The notes below the pieces were generated by a model. The model had not been told where the DNA came from, searched no databases, and worked only from the letters and a program-made list of their open reading frames with translations. Positions 8,791 through 17,118 of a DNA stretch of 64,000 nt are shown here, piece after piece (position 1 is the first letter of the stretch; every line of letters begins with the position of its first letter). The stretch is from positions 3,711 to 67,710 of the forward strand of contig CAAFUF010000002.1 of assembly GCA_900766135.1 (NCBI GenBank), given 5' to 3'. Origin of the DNA: Paenibacillaceae bacterium (GTDB lineage Bacteria; Bacillota; Bacilli; Paenibacillales; Paenibacillaceae). Position numbers and translations under genes: made by a program.

Positions 8791-9990
8791 TTGTCGAAGC
8801 CAAAAGGTTTTGAAAAACCGGCGGGGGTCCGCGACTATCTGCCTTTTGCCGTGGATAAGCTGCGTGCCATCGAACGGCGCGTGCTGGACTGCATGGCCGG
8901 CTGGGGTTACCGGCAGATCATGACGCCGACGATGGAATATTACGATACGGTCGGCGTTGCCAGCTCGACGTCGGATCAAAAGCTGTTTAAATTGTTGAAT
9001 AACCGGGGGACCACCATGGTGCTCCGCTCCGATATGACGGCACCGATCGCAAGGGTCGTCGCCTCCTTGTTGAAAGAAGAACCGTTGCCGCTCCGCTTGT
9101 CATATCACGCCAACGTTTTCCGGGCCATTGAGGAAGAAGCGGGACGGGAGGCGGAGTTTTTTCAAACCGGGGTCGAATTGGTCGGAGATGATTCGCCGGA
9201 TGCCGATGCCGAGGTCATCGCCTTGGCGGTAGCTTCGCTGCAGGCTGCAGGCGTGAAGTCGTTTAAGATCGCCGTCGGGCATGTCGGCTTCCTAAACGGC
9301 CTGCTGGAGGATGCCGTCCCGGGCCGCGAAGATATTCAAGAAGCTTTAAAGGCCGGGCTGCTGCACCGCGATTTCGTAGGTTATCGCGAGACGCTGGCGG
9401 AATTGTCCCTGTCCGCGGAGCAGCAGGGCGAGCTCGAAGGGATTCTTCGCTTGCGCGGCGGGAAAGAGATCTGCGGCCAGGCGCTGGAGCTAAGCGGGAA
9501 TCCGCTGGCCCAAACGTCGATCCGCCATCTCTGCCAGGTTTGGGAGGCGCTGGAGGATTTCGGCGTGGCCGAACACGTGATGATCGACCTGACGATGATC
9601 GGCGATTTCTCTTATTATACAGGCATGACCTTCGAGGGATATGCGGCGGAGCTTGGCTTCCCGGTGTGCAGCGGCGGTCGGTACGACAACCTGTTGCAGC
9701 AGTTCGGACGCCCTGCGCCGGCAACGGGGTTCTCGCTGAAGACGAACCGGATTCTGGACGGAGTGGGCGGTCTGGAGGCCGAGCCGGAGCTGCCGGTCGT
9801 GCTGCAATACGACGCGTCGAACCGACAGCGGACGTTTGCCGAAGCGGAGCGGCTCCGCGGAGAAGGCCGCAGCGTGCTGATGCGCCGCGCGGAGGGACCG
9901 GAGGATCTCTTAAGCGTGCCGGAGTCGGCGCGGAAAGCGGGACCGCTGGGGCCGTCGTACGGCGATATCCTGACGTTCGTCAGCTTTTGA
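8791..9990 (+). CDS. hisZ: ATP phosphoribosyltransferase regulatory subunit
   Basis: HisZ is a histidyl-tRNA-synthetase-like subunit that forms the active and histidine-feedback-sensitive enzyme with short-form HisG. The 399-residue protein has class II synthetase features: KPAGVRDYLP near the start, motif 2-like RSDMTAPIARV near 70, and TFEGYAAELGFPVCSGGRYDNL near 275. The TTG at 8791 is chosen over GTG 8782 because GTGAGGTGA sits 5-6 bases upstream and the protein then starts as in relatives (SKPKGFEKP). It heads the his operon. The short HisG encoded next requires such a partner. Confidence 0.93.
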   Translation: MSKPKGFEKPAGVRDYLPFAVDKLRAIERRVLDCMAGWGYRQIMTPTMEYYDTVGVASSTSDQKLFKLLNNRGTTMVLRSDMTAPIARVVASLLKEEPLPLRLSYHANVFRAIEEEAGREAEFFQTGVELVGDDSPDADAEVIALAVASLQAAGVKSFKIAVGHVGFLNGLLEDAVPGREDIQEALKAGLLHRDFVGYRETLAELSLSAEQQGELEGILRLRGGKEICGQALELSGNPLAQTSIRHLCQVWEALEDFGVAEHVMIDLTMIGDFSYYTGMTFEGYAAELGFPVCSGGRYDNLLQQFGRPAPATGFSLKTNRILDGVGGLEAEPELPVVLQYDASNRQRTFAEAERLRGEGRSVLMRRAEGPEDLLSVPESARKAGPLGPSYGDILTFVSF

Positions 9991-10026
9991 GTGAAGGCAG
10001 GTTGCCTGGAAGGAGGGCACAATCCA

Positions 10027-10671
10027 TTGAAACAAATCATCAAAGTCGCTATGCCCAAGGGGCGTATTTATAAAAAAGCGTCCGCCTTGTTCCGCGAGGC
10101 GGGGATCGAGATTCCCGACGACGTGGACGAAACGCGCAAGCTGGTGATTCCGCTGCCGGACATCGGCATGGAGTTTATCCTGGCAAAGCCGGTCGACGTG
10201 CCGACCTACGTGGAATACGGGGTGGCCGATATCGGTATCGTCGGCAAGGACGTGCTGATGGAGGAGAACCGGGACGTTTACGAGCTGCTCGATCTAGGCA
10301 TAGCGCGCTGCCGGATGTCGGTGATTGCGCTGCCGGAGTGGAAGCCCGGGATTCAACAGCGGGTCGCAACGAAATATCCGAACGTGGCGTCGCAATTTTT
10401 CCGTGAGCAAGGGCAGCAGGTCGAGGTGATCAAGCTGAACGGTTCGATCGAGCTGGCTCCGCTGATCGGCCTCGCCGACCGGATCGTCGATATGGTCGAA
10501 ACCGGGCAGACGCTCAAGGAGAACGGACTGGTCGAGATGGAGAAGATTTTTGATATTACCAGCCGCTTGGTAGCCAACCGCGTCAGCTACCGCATGAAGA
10601 ACGCCGAGATCCAGGCCGTCTGCGATGCGCTGAGCAAGGTGATTCGGCGGGATGAGGTTAAACAGGCTTAG
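10027..10671 (+). CDS. hisG: ATP phosphoribosyltransferase, short catalytic form
   Basis: HisG condenses ATP with PRPP in the first committed step of histidine synthesis. At 214 residues it is the short form without the C-terminal ACT-like domain, consistent with hisZ upstream. Visible family features are VAMPKGRIYKKA at the N-terminus, DIGIVGKDVL near 70, and ETGQTLKENGL near 160, the PRPP-binding region. TTG 10027 has AGGAGGG 9 bases upstream and fits the family start; an earlier in-frame GTG at 9991 lacks a site. Its PRPP could come from the synthetase at 17046. Confidence 0.95.
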   Translation: MKQIIKVAMPKGRIYKKASALFREAGIEIPDDVDETRKLVIPLPDIGMEFILAKPVDVPTYVEYGVADIGIVGKDVLMEENRDVYELLDLGIARCRMSVIALPEWKPGIQQRVATKYPNVASQFFREQGQQVEVIKLNGSIELAPLIGLADRIVDMVETGQTLKENGLVEMEKIFDITSRLVANRVSYRMKNAEIQAVCDALSKVIRRDEVKQA

Positions 10672-10719
10672 GTTAGGCGAAGAACGAGATAAGTGATGAA
10701 GAAAGCAGGGGGATGCCGG

Positions 10720-12030
10720 ATGATGAAACTGGTATCGGCACAAGATTTTGATTTGCGGCGGGAAGTGGAATACGGCTCGCCGGAACAGAACGAAGCGGTA
10801 AAGACGATCGTGCAGGCGGTCAAAGCGGAAGGCGATGCGGCCTTGCTCCGGTACACGGAGCAATTTGACGGCATGAAGCTGGAGGCATCCGGGCTGCGCG
10901 TGACGAAGGAGGAGCTGCAGGCGGCATATCAGGCCGTGGAGCCCTCGTTCGTCACGGCAATCCGGGGGGCGGCCGAGAATATCCGGGCGTTTCATGCCCG
11001 GCAGAAGCGGAACTCCTGGATGGATTTGCAGCCGGACGGAAGCTTGCTCGGACAGATCATTCGGCCGTTGAAGCGCGTCGGGGTTTACGTTCCCGGCGGG
11101 AAGGCGGCTTACCCTTCTTCCGTGCTCATGAACGTGATCCCCGCGCAGGTGGCGGGCGTGCCGGAGATCGTGATGGTGACGCCGCCGGCGACGGGCGGCA
11201 AAGCGGGCATCGACCCGTATATCCTCGTGGCCGCGGCGGAAGCCGGCGTGCACGAAATCTATCGGGTCGGAGGGGCCCAAACGATTGCCGCGCTCGCGTA
11301 CGGCACCGACACGATCCGGCCCGTCGATAAGATCTGCGGGCCGGGTAACATCTACGTCGCGTTAGCCAAACGCGAAGTGTACGGCGTCGTCGATATCGAC
11401 AGCATCGCCGGTCCTAGCGAAATCGCCGTGCTGGCCGACGACAGCGCCGATCCCGCCTATGTGGCGGCGGATCTGCTGTCCCAGGCCGAACACGACGAGA
11501 TGGCGTCGGCGATCCTCGTGACGCCGTCGGAATCGTTTGCGAAGGCGTGCCAAGCCGAGGTGGAGCGGCAGCTGGCCGCGCTGCCGCGCAAGGCGATCGC
11601 CGGAGCTTCGATCGAGCGCTACGGCGCGATCATCCTCGTCGATTCGATCGAAGAGGGAATCGACGTGATCAATCAGCTGGCGCCGGAGCATTTTGAGCTG
11701 ATTGTGGAGAATCCGATGGGCTATCTGGGACGGGTGGAAAATGCCGGGGCGATTTTCCTCGGGCCGTACAGCTCGGAGCCGGTTGGCGATTATTTCGCCG
11801 GTCCGAACCATATCATTCCGACCAACGGCACGGCGCGGTTTTCGTCGCCGGTCGATGTGGACGATTTTATCAAGAAATCCAGTCTGATTTACTATAGCAA
11901 GGAAGCGCTGCTGGAGAACGGGGCGACGATTATGGAGCTGGCGCGGCGGGAAGGCCTGGAAGGCCATGCCCGGGCGATCGAAGTCCGGCTGCAGCAGGAA
12001 GGAAAGGCGGGGAACGAAAATGGCCAATAA
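10720..12030 (+). CDS. hisD: Histidinol dehydrogenase
   Basis: HisD carries out the last two NAD-dependent oxidations, histidinol to histidine. The 436-residue protein shows the family signature around DKICGPGNIYVALAKR and DSIAGPSEIAVLADD near 215-250, the zinc-ligand region QAEHDEMASA near 260, and the PEHFEL segment near 330. ATG 10720 follows AGGGGG by 7 bases; a second ATG three bases later is equally possible. Its end overlaps hisB by 11 bases. Confidence 0.96.
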   Translation: MMKLVSAQDFDLRREVEYGSPEQNEAVKTIVQAVKAEGDAALLRYTEQFDGMKLEASGLRVTKEELQAAYQAVEPSFVTAIRGAAENIRAFHARQKRNSWMDLQPDGSLLGQIIRPLKRVGVYVPGGKAAYPSSVLMNVIPAQVAGVPEIVMVTPPATGGKAGIDPYILVAAAEAGVHEIYRVGGAQTIAALAYGTDTIRPVDKICGPGNIYVALAKREVYGVVDIDSIAGPSEIAVLADDSADPAYVAADLLSQAEHDEMASAILVTPSESFAKACQAEVERQLAALPRKAIAGASIERYGAIILVDSIEEGIDVINQLAPEHFELIVENPMGYLGRVENAGAIFLGPYSSEPVGDYFAGPNHIIPTNGTARFSSPVDVDDFIKKSSLIYYSKEALLENGATIMELARREGLEGHARAIEVRLQQEGKAGNENGQ

Positions 12031-12634
12031 CCATAACGGGGGAGCGGCGGTACGCCAAGCGAGCGTCAGCCGCAAAACGAACGAAACCGATATCCAGTTG
12101 ACCTTTGCGGTGGACGGGAGCGGGAGTGCGCAACTGGAGACCGATGTGCCTTTTTTGAACCATATGCTCGATTTGTTCGCCAAGCACGGACATTTTGATC
12201 TAGCGGTGCAGGCGCGCGGCGATATTGAGATCGACGACCATCACACGGTGGAGGACATCGGCATTTGCTTGGGTCAGGTCATCCGGGAGGCGTTAGGCGA
12301 CAAAAAAGGGATCAAACGCTATTCGAGCGTGTTTATTCCGATGGACGAAGCGTTGGCTCAAGTCGTGATCGACGTCAGCAACCGGCCGCATTTCGAATAC
12401 CGCGCGGAATATCCATCCGACCGGGTCGGCAGCTTCGACGTGCAGCTCGTGCATGAGTTTCTGTGGAAGCTGGCGTTGGAAGCGCGGATCACGCTGCACG
12501 TGATCGTGCACTACGGCCAGAACACGCACCACATGATCGAGGCGGTGTTCAAAGCGCTCGGGCGGGCGCTCGATGAGGCATCGGGCATTGATCCGCGTGT
12601 CAGCGGGGTGCCTTCGACGAAGGGAGTGCTGTAA
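12020..12634 (+). CDS. hisB: Imidazoleglycerol-phosphate dehydratase
   Basis: HisB dehydrates imidazoleglycerol phosphate to imidazoleacetol phosphate using manganese. The 204-residue monofunctional form has the metal-binding DDHHTVEDIGICLG near 75 and NTHHMIEAVFKALGRAL near 170. The start codon lies inside the end of hisD, with AGGCGGGGA upstream, indicating translational coupling. No histidinol-phosphatase domain is fused; that activity is supplied by the PHP protein at 16106. Confidence 0.96.
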   Translation: MANNHNGGAAVRQASVSRKTNETDIQLTFAVDGSGSAQLETDVPFLNHMLDLFAKHGHFDLAVQARGDIEIDDHHTVEDIGICLGQVIREALGDKKGIKRYSSVFIPMDEALAQVVIDVSNRPHFEYRAEYPSDRVGSFDVQLVHEFLWKLALEARITLHVIVHYGQNTHHMIEAVFKALGRALDEASGIDPRVSGVPSTKGVL

Positions 12635-12638
12635 CACG

Positions 12639-13265
12639 ATGAACATCGCCATCGTCGATTACGGGATGGGCAACCTGCATAGCGTTAGCAAGGCAGTGGA
12701 GCGCCTCGGCTACGAAGGACGCGTTACCGCGGACGAGGCGCAGATCCTGGCGGCGGACGGCGTGCTGTTGCCGGGCGTCGGGGCTTTCGGCGACGCGATG
12801 GAGCACCTGCGCGCGTCGGGCCTGGACGCCGTGGTGCGGCAGGCGGCCGGTCAAGGTGTGCCGCTGCTCGGCATCTGCCTCGGGATGCAACTGCTCTTCG
12901 GCGAAAGCGAAGAGCATGGGCGGAACGAGGGGCTGGGCTTGCTGCCGGGCCGAGCGGTGCGGTTTGCGGGCACCGAAGGGTACAAGGTGCCGCATATGGG
13001 CTGGAACCGGCTGGCGTTCCTGCAGCCGGAGAACCCGCTGCTCGCGGGGCTGGAAGAGGGACATGTGTACTTCGTCCACTCTTACCACGTGTTAGCCGAG
13101 CAGCAAGAGGATGTGCTGGCCGTGACCGATTACGGCCACCCGGTAACCGCCATCGTCGGCCGCGGCAACGTCTTCGGGATGCAGTTCCATCCCGAGAAGA
13201 GCGGCGAGCTCGGCATGGCGCTGCTGCGCAATTTCCTGACGCTGGTGGAGCGACGGCAGGCATAG
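12639..13265 (+). CDS. hisH: Imidazole glycerol phosphate synthase, glutaminase subunit
   Basis: HisH is a class I glutamine amidotransferase that passes ammonia to HisF. The 208-residue protein has the nucleophile cysteine at 80 in LLGICLGMQLLF and the His/Glu pair in GMQFHPEKSGELG near 185. The PGVGAF oxyanion region is near 45. AAGGGAG lies upstream of the ATG. The usual partners hisA and hisF do not follow at once: 598 bases of repeats intervene. Confidence 0.95.
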   Translation: MNIAIVDYGMGNLHSVSKAVERLGYEGRVTADEAQILAADGVLLPGVGAFGDAMEHLRASGLDAVVRQAAGQGVPLLGICLGMQLLFGESEEHGRNEGLGLLPGRAVRFAGTEGYKVPHMGWNRLAFLQPENPLLAGLEEGHVYFVHSYHVLAEQQEDVLAVTDYGHPVTAIVGRGNVFGMQFHPEKSGELGMALLRNFLTLVERRQA

Positions 13266-13510
13266 GTAGGCTAAGGTGCTGAAGTGATGAAAGTACTGAA
13301 AAGCTAAAAGCTAAAAGCTAAAAGCTAAAAGCTAGGTGCTAAGTGCTAAGTGCTAAGTGCTAAGTGCTGAATTGCTATTGCTGAAGTACTACGAGCTAAG
13401 GCGCTGAAACGATGAAAGTGCTGAAGCGATGAAAGTGCTGAAGCGATGAAAGTACTGAAATGCAAAGTGCTGAGTGCTGAAGTGCTGAAGTACTGAATTG
13501 CTGAGGTTGG
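13266..13510. repeat. Short tandem repeats inside the his operon
   Basis: Directly after hisH come about four to five copies of AAAAGCT and four of AAGTGCT, then three copies of a 17-base unit with GATGAAAGTGCTGAAGC-like sequence, then looser AGTGCTGA repeats. No reading frame here looks coding. The heptamer pattern suggests slipped-strand expansion. Confidence 0.85.
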
Positions 13511-13547
13511 GAGGTACTGAGGATAGCCTAAGCCCAACTGCACGAAA

Positions 13548-13737
13548 ATTAGCGGTAATTTATGACCTTATTTTTGCAAATAGGCAGGCCACGCGGATGA
13601 TTAGCGGTAAAAAGTGGCGTTAATATGGGGCAAGTTGCTCCAAAACAGGTGATTTGGCTTAAATAGCGCCATGAAATGCCGTTATTTTGTTCAAAACACA
13701 CGAATCCGCCTAAATAACGCCCTAAATTACCGTTATT
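13548..13737. repeat. Four-unit palindromic repeat element, copy 2 (190 bp)
   Basis: Two forward units beginning ATTAGCGGTAA (13548, 13600) are followed by two reverse units ending GCCGTTATT and ACCGTTATT (13686, 13737). The inner span is 87 bases, the same as in the 187-base copies, while the outer pitches are 52 and 51. It lies inside the his operon. Confidence 0.7.
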
Positions 13738-13795
13738 ACAGTCGCCGCATCCATTACAATGGTTGCGGTCACCACATCAGTGACAACGATTGCTG

Positions 13796-13824
13796 TTGAC
13801 GCCATCGTTACACGAGTATATAGC
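13796..13824 (+). promoter_or_regulatory. Candidate internal promoter for hisA onward
   Basis: TTGACG, a 17-base spacer and TATAGC lie about 40 bases before hisA, downstream of the repeats. It could drive hisA-F-IE-J independently of the main his promoter. Confidence 0.5.
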
Positions 13825-13863
13825 AGTTTTCAAATCATCTACGGCGGGAGGTCGTTTTCATCC

Positions 13864-14604
13864 ATGTCATCTTTTATTATTTATCCGGCCATCGATATTC
13901 GCGGCGGGCAATGCGTGCGTCTGGTTCAAGGCGATTACGACCGCGAAACGGTGTATAACGCGAACCCGGTGGAAGTGGCCCGTTCTTGGGAAGCGCAAGG
14001 CGGGTCGTTTATTCATTTGGTCGACTTGGACGGCGCCAAGGCCGGTCACCCGGTCAACGACGAGCTGATCGGCGAAATCGCCCGCAGCGTGCAAGTGCCG
14101 GTGCAGGTCGGCGGCGGCTTGCGTACGCTGGACGACGTCAAGCGCCTGCTGTCGCTGGGCGTGAGCCGGGTCATCCTCGGGACGGCGGCGATCGAAGACC
14201 GCGCGTTTACCGAAGCGGTGCTTGGCACCTACGGCGATCAGGTGGCGATCGGCATCGATGCCCGGAACGGCTTCGTCGCCACGCGAGGCTGGCTGGAGAC
14301 CTCCGAGGTCCAGGCCGAGGTGCTGGCTAAGGAATTGGCCGCCAAAGGGGCGGAGACGTTTATCTTCACCGACATTTCCCGCGACGGGATGATGCAAGGG
14401 CCCAACGTGGAAGCGATCCTGTCGCTGGCCCAGGCGTCCGGCAAGACGGTGATCGCTTCCGGAGGCGTGACGGTGCAGGACGATTTGCTGCGCCTGGCCG
14501 CTCATGCTGGTCAAGGAGTCGGCGGTGCCATCGTCGGCAAAGCGCTGTATACCGGGAACATAGATTTGGCCCAGGCGATCGCGGCGATCGGGGCTTTGAA
14601 CTAA
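13864..14604 (+). CDS. hisA: ProFAR isomerase (HisA)
   Basis: HisA isomerises ProFAR to PRFAR in histidine synthesis. The 246-residue TIM barrel has the catalytic aspartate in IIYPAIDIRGGQCVRL at the N-terminus, phosphate-binding VQVGGGLRT near 80, IFTDISRDGMMQGPN near 165 (second catalytic Asp), and IASGGVTVQDD near 200. ATG 13864 is preceded by GGGAGG at 12 bases, a little long. It restarts the his operon after the repeat block. Confidence 0.95.
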   Translation: MSSFIIYPAIDIRGGQCVRLVQGDYDRETVYNANPVEVARSWEAQGGSFIHLVDLDGAKAGHPVNDELIGEIARSVQVPVQVGGGLRTLDDVKRLLSLGVSRVILGTAAIEDRAFTEAVLGTYGDQVAIGIDARNGFVATRGWLETSEVQAEVLAKELAAKGAETFIFTDISRDGMMQGPNVEAILSLAQASGKTVIASGGVTVQDDLLRLAAHAGQGVGGAIVGKALYTGNIDLAQAIAAIGALN

Positions 14605-14633
14605 ACGAAGCGCAGAAAGGAAGTCGAACCAGC

Positions 14634-15392
14634 ATGCTCGCAAAGCGAATTATTCCCTGCCTGGACGTGAAGGACGGGCGGGTCGTCAAAGGCGTGAATT
14701 TTGTGAACCTGCGCGATGCCGGCGATCCGGTAGAACTGGCGGCGTTGTATGACCGGGAGGGAGCGGATGAGCTCGTGTTCCTGGACATCTCCGCGTCGCA
14801 TGAAGGACGGGCCACGATGGTCGAGGTCGTGAAGCAAACGGCCGGCGAAATCGCCATTCCGTTTACGGTTGGCGGCGGGATCTCCCAAGTGGAGGATATG
14901 AAGCGCCTGCTGCGGGCCGGAGCCGATAAGATTGGCATCAATACGGCGGCGGTGGTGAACCCCGAGCTGATCTCGGACGGGGCGCGCCGTTTCGGCTCCC
15001 AGTGCATCGTAGTGGCGGTTGATGCGAAGTTTAATGCCGAGTGGGGCGAGTGGGAAGTGTACACTCACGGCGGACGTAAACCGACGGGCATCCGGGCGTT
15101 GGCCTGGGTACGGGAGGCCGAGAAACGGGGCGCCGGGGAAATTTTGCTGACGAGCATGGACGCCGACGGCACCAAGGACGGATTCGATTTGCCGTTGACG
15201 AGCGCGGTGAGCCGAGCGGTGGGGATTCCGGTCATCGCCTCCGGCGGGGCCGGGAAGGTAAGCGATTTTTACGAGGTGTTTACCGAAGGACAGGCGGATG
15301 CGGCGCTGGCGGCGACGATTTTTCACTATAAGGAAATTGCGGTACCGGATTTGAAACAAGAGCTGAAAGCCAAAGGGGTGGAAATACGATGA
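14634..15392 (+). CDS. hisF: Imidazole glycerol phosphate synthase, cyclase subunit
   Basis: HisF uses ammonia from HisH to convert PRFAR to imidazoleglycerol phosphate and AICAR. The 252-residue barrel begins MLAKRIIPCLDVKDGRVVKG with the catalytic Asp, has FLDISASHEGR near 48, FTVGGGISQVED near 78, ILLTSMDADGTKDGFD near 170 with the second catalytic Asp, and VIASGGAGKVSDF near 200. AGAAAGGAAG precedes the ATG. Its stop overlaps hisIE by four bases. Confidence 0.96.
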   Translation: MLAKRIIPCLDVKDGRVVKGVNFVNLRDAGDPVELAALYDREGADELVFLDISASHEGRATMVEVVKQTAGEIAIPFTVGGGISQVEDMKRLLRAGADKIGINTAAVVNPELISDGARRFGSQCIVVAVDAKFNAEWGEWEVYTHGGRKPTGIRALAWVREAEKRGAGEILLTSMDADGTKDGFDLPLTSAVSRAVGIPVIASGGAGKVSDFYEVFTEGQADAALAATIFHYKEIAVPDLKQELKAKGVEIR

Positions 15393-16087
15393 CCGTGGGG
15401 GATCAACAACCGCTGCAATTATCGCTATCTATAGAGGAATTGGAGCAGGCGGTGAAGTGGGATGCGTCCGGACTCGTTCCGGCTATCGTGCAGGAGGCAG
15501 GCAGCAGGGAAGTGCTGATGCTGGCCTACATGAACCGCGAATCGCTGCGCAAATCGGTGGAAACCGGCCAGACCTGGTTCTGGAGCCGGTCGCGGGCTGA
15601 GCTGTGGAACAAAGGGGCAACCTCCGGCAACACCCAGCGGATCACGGCTTTGAAGTACGATTGCGATGGGGATACGCTGCTGGTTGAGGTGATCGCGAAC
15701 GGGCCGGCTTGCCATACCGGGGAGCCGACTTGCTTCTACCGGACGGCAGCGGCAACCTTGGCAACGTCTGGCAGCGACGGGGCCGATAAACGGTTCAAGG
15801 TGCTCGCCGAGCTGGAGCAGCTGATCGCCGAGCGTTACGCGGAGCGTCCGGAAGGGGCTTATACGACGTATCTGTTCGAGAAAGGCCTCGATAAAATTCT
15901 CAAGAAAGTCGGCGAAGAAACCGCCGAGTCGATCATCGCGGCCAAAAACGGCGACAACGACGAGCTCCGATATGAGGTCAGCGACTTAATCTATCACTTG
16001 CTGGTGTTGCTGCGCGAGCGCAATCTGCCGCTGGACGAAATCATGCAGGAGCTGGAGCGGCGGCATGAGCGGCCGCGGCGCGACTAG
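15389..16087 (+). CDS. hisIE: Bifunctional PR-AMP cyclohydrolase / PR-ATP pyrophosphatase
   Basis: This 232-residue fusion performs steps two and three of the pathway. The HisI part (about 15-125) contains MLAYMNRESL, the metal-binding TWFWSRSRAELWNKG, KYDCDGDTLLVEV, and the cysteine-rich ACHTGEPTCFY. The HisE part (about 140-232) contains FEKGLDKILKKVGEE and the following EE/D residues of the MazG-like fold. The start overlaps the hisF stop as ATGA. Confidence 0.96.
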   Translation: MTVGDQQPLQLSLSIEELEQAVKWDASGLVPAIVQEAGSREVLMLAYMNRESLRKSVETGQTWFWSRSRAELWNKGATSGNTQRITALKYDCDGDTLLVEVIANGPACHTGEPTCFYRTAAATLATSGSDGADKRFKVLAELEQLIAERYAERPEGAYTTYLFEKGLDKILKKVGEETAESIIAAKNGDNDELRYEVSDLIYHLLVLLRERNLPLDEIMQELERRHERPRRD

Positions 16088-16105
16088 AGCGGAGGTCGGA
16101 AATCC

Positions 16106-16936
16106 ATGTTGATCGATTACCATACGCATCACGAACGCTGCGGGCATGCTGTCGGCGCATTGGAGGAGTACGTTCGCCGGGGCATCGAGATCGGCTTGTC
16201 CCAGCTGGGCGTCTCCGACCATATGCCGCTGCTGCATGTCGATCCGGCTACGTATTATCCGGAAATGGCCATGCCGATGGAGGAGCTGCCGCGCTACGTC
16301 GAGGAGGCTTTTCGGCTGAAAGAGAAATACCGCGGGCAAATCGACATCCGGGTTGGTCTGGAAGGCGACTATATCGAGGGTTGTGAGGAACGCATCGAAT
16401 CCATCGTTAAGGCCTATCCTTGGGATTATGTGATCGGTTCGGTGCATTTTCTCGGGGAATGGGACGTGTCGGATTTCCGCCAGGTACACAACTGGGAAGG
16501 CCAGGATGTGCTTGCGGTGTATGAGCGGTATTATGATGCCGTGAGGAAGGCCGCGCAAACCGGGTTCTACGATTTCCTCGGCCACCTCGACGTGATCAAG
16601 CGGTTCGGGTACAAGCCGGGACCGGAGCTGGAGGAGGAGACGATCCGGCTGGAGCGAAAGACCTTGGCGGCCGTGAAGGAAGCCGGGATCGCCATGGAGC
16701 TCAACGCCTCGGGGTTGTCCAAGCCGTGCGCTGAGATGTTTCCGAGCGAACGGATTTTGCGGGCCGCGATCGAAATGGGGATTCCCCTCACCGTAGGGTC
16801 GGATGCCCATGATCCGCTGAAGCTGAGCGAACACCTGGATCAGGCGCGGTCTCTGCTGTATAACCTGGGCGTGCGGGAGCTGGCGACCTTTGAAGGACGT
16901 CGTCGGACGATGATTCCTCTGACCGCCGGGAAGTAA
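16106..16936 (+). CDS. hisJ: Histidinol-phosphatase, PHP family
   Basis: This 276-residue PHP-domain hydrolase probably removes phosphate from histidinol phosphate, completing the pathway. The metal-binding DYHTHHERCGHA at the N-terminus, SDHMPL near 38, EGDYIEG near 90, GSVHFL near 112, GHLDVIKRFG near 158 and the C-terminal VGSDAHDP near 230 cover the usual PHP ligands. The gene begins 18 bases after hisIE with GGAGG upstream. HisB here lacks a phosphatase domain, which supports the assignment. Confidence 0.93.
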   Translation: MLIDYHTHHERCGHAVGALEEYVRRGIEIGLSQLGVSDHMPLLHVDPATYYPEMAMPMEELPRYVEEAFRLKEKYRGQIDIRVGLEGDYIEGCEERIESIVKAYPWDYVIGSVHFLGEWDVSDFRQVHNWEGQDVLAVYERYYDAVRKAAQTGFYDFLGHLDVIKRFGYKPGPELEEETIRLERKTLAAVKEAGIAMELNASGLSKPCAEMFPSERILRAAIEMGIPLTVGSDAHDPLKLSEHLDQARSLLYNLGVRELATFEGRRRTMIPLTAGK

Positions 16937-16962
16937 GACGGCATTGAAGGAAGGAAGCTGCG

Positions 16963-17118
16963 GTGCTGGACGCCAAACTCGAATCCATGTACGATAAAAG
17001 AGAAAGCATGTCCAAGTCAGAAATAAGAAGGATTCGGAGGATGTTATGGAAGCCAAAATGCGCATGTTTTCCGGTTCGTCCAATCCGAAGCTGGTGTCGG
17101 ATATCTGCGGCCGGTTAG
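16963..17118 (+). CDS. Possible small ORF overlapping the start of prs
   Basis: A 51-codon frame starts at GTG 16963 with GGAAGGAAG at ideal spacing and reads through the start of the PRPP synthetase in another frame. The N-terminal half is hydrophilic and basic (KSEIRRIRRML). It may be a leader peptide whose translation opens the prs site, or chance. I do not recognise the product. Confidence 0.25.
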   Translation: MLDAKLESMYDKRESMSKSEIRRIRRMLWKPKCACFPVRPIRSWCRISAAG

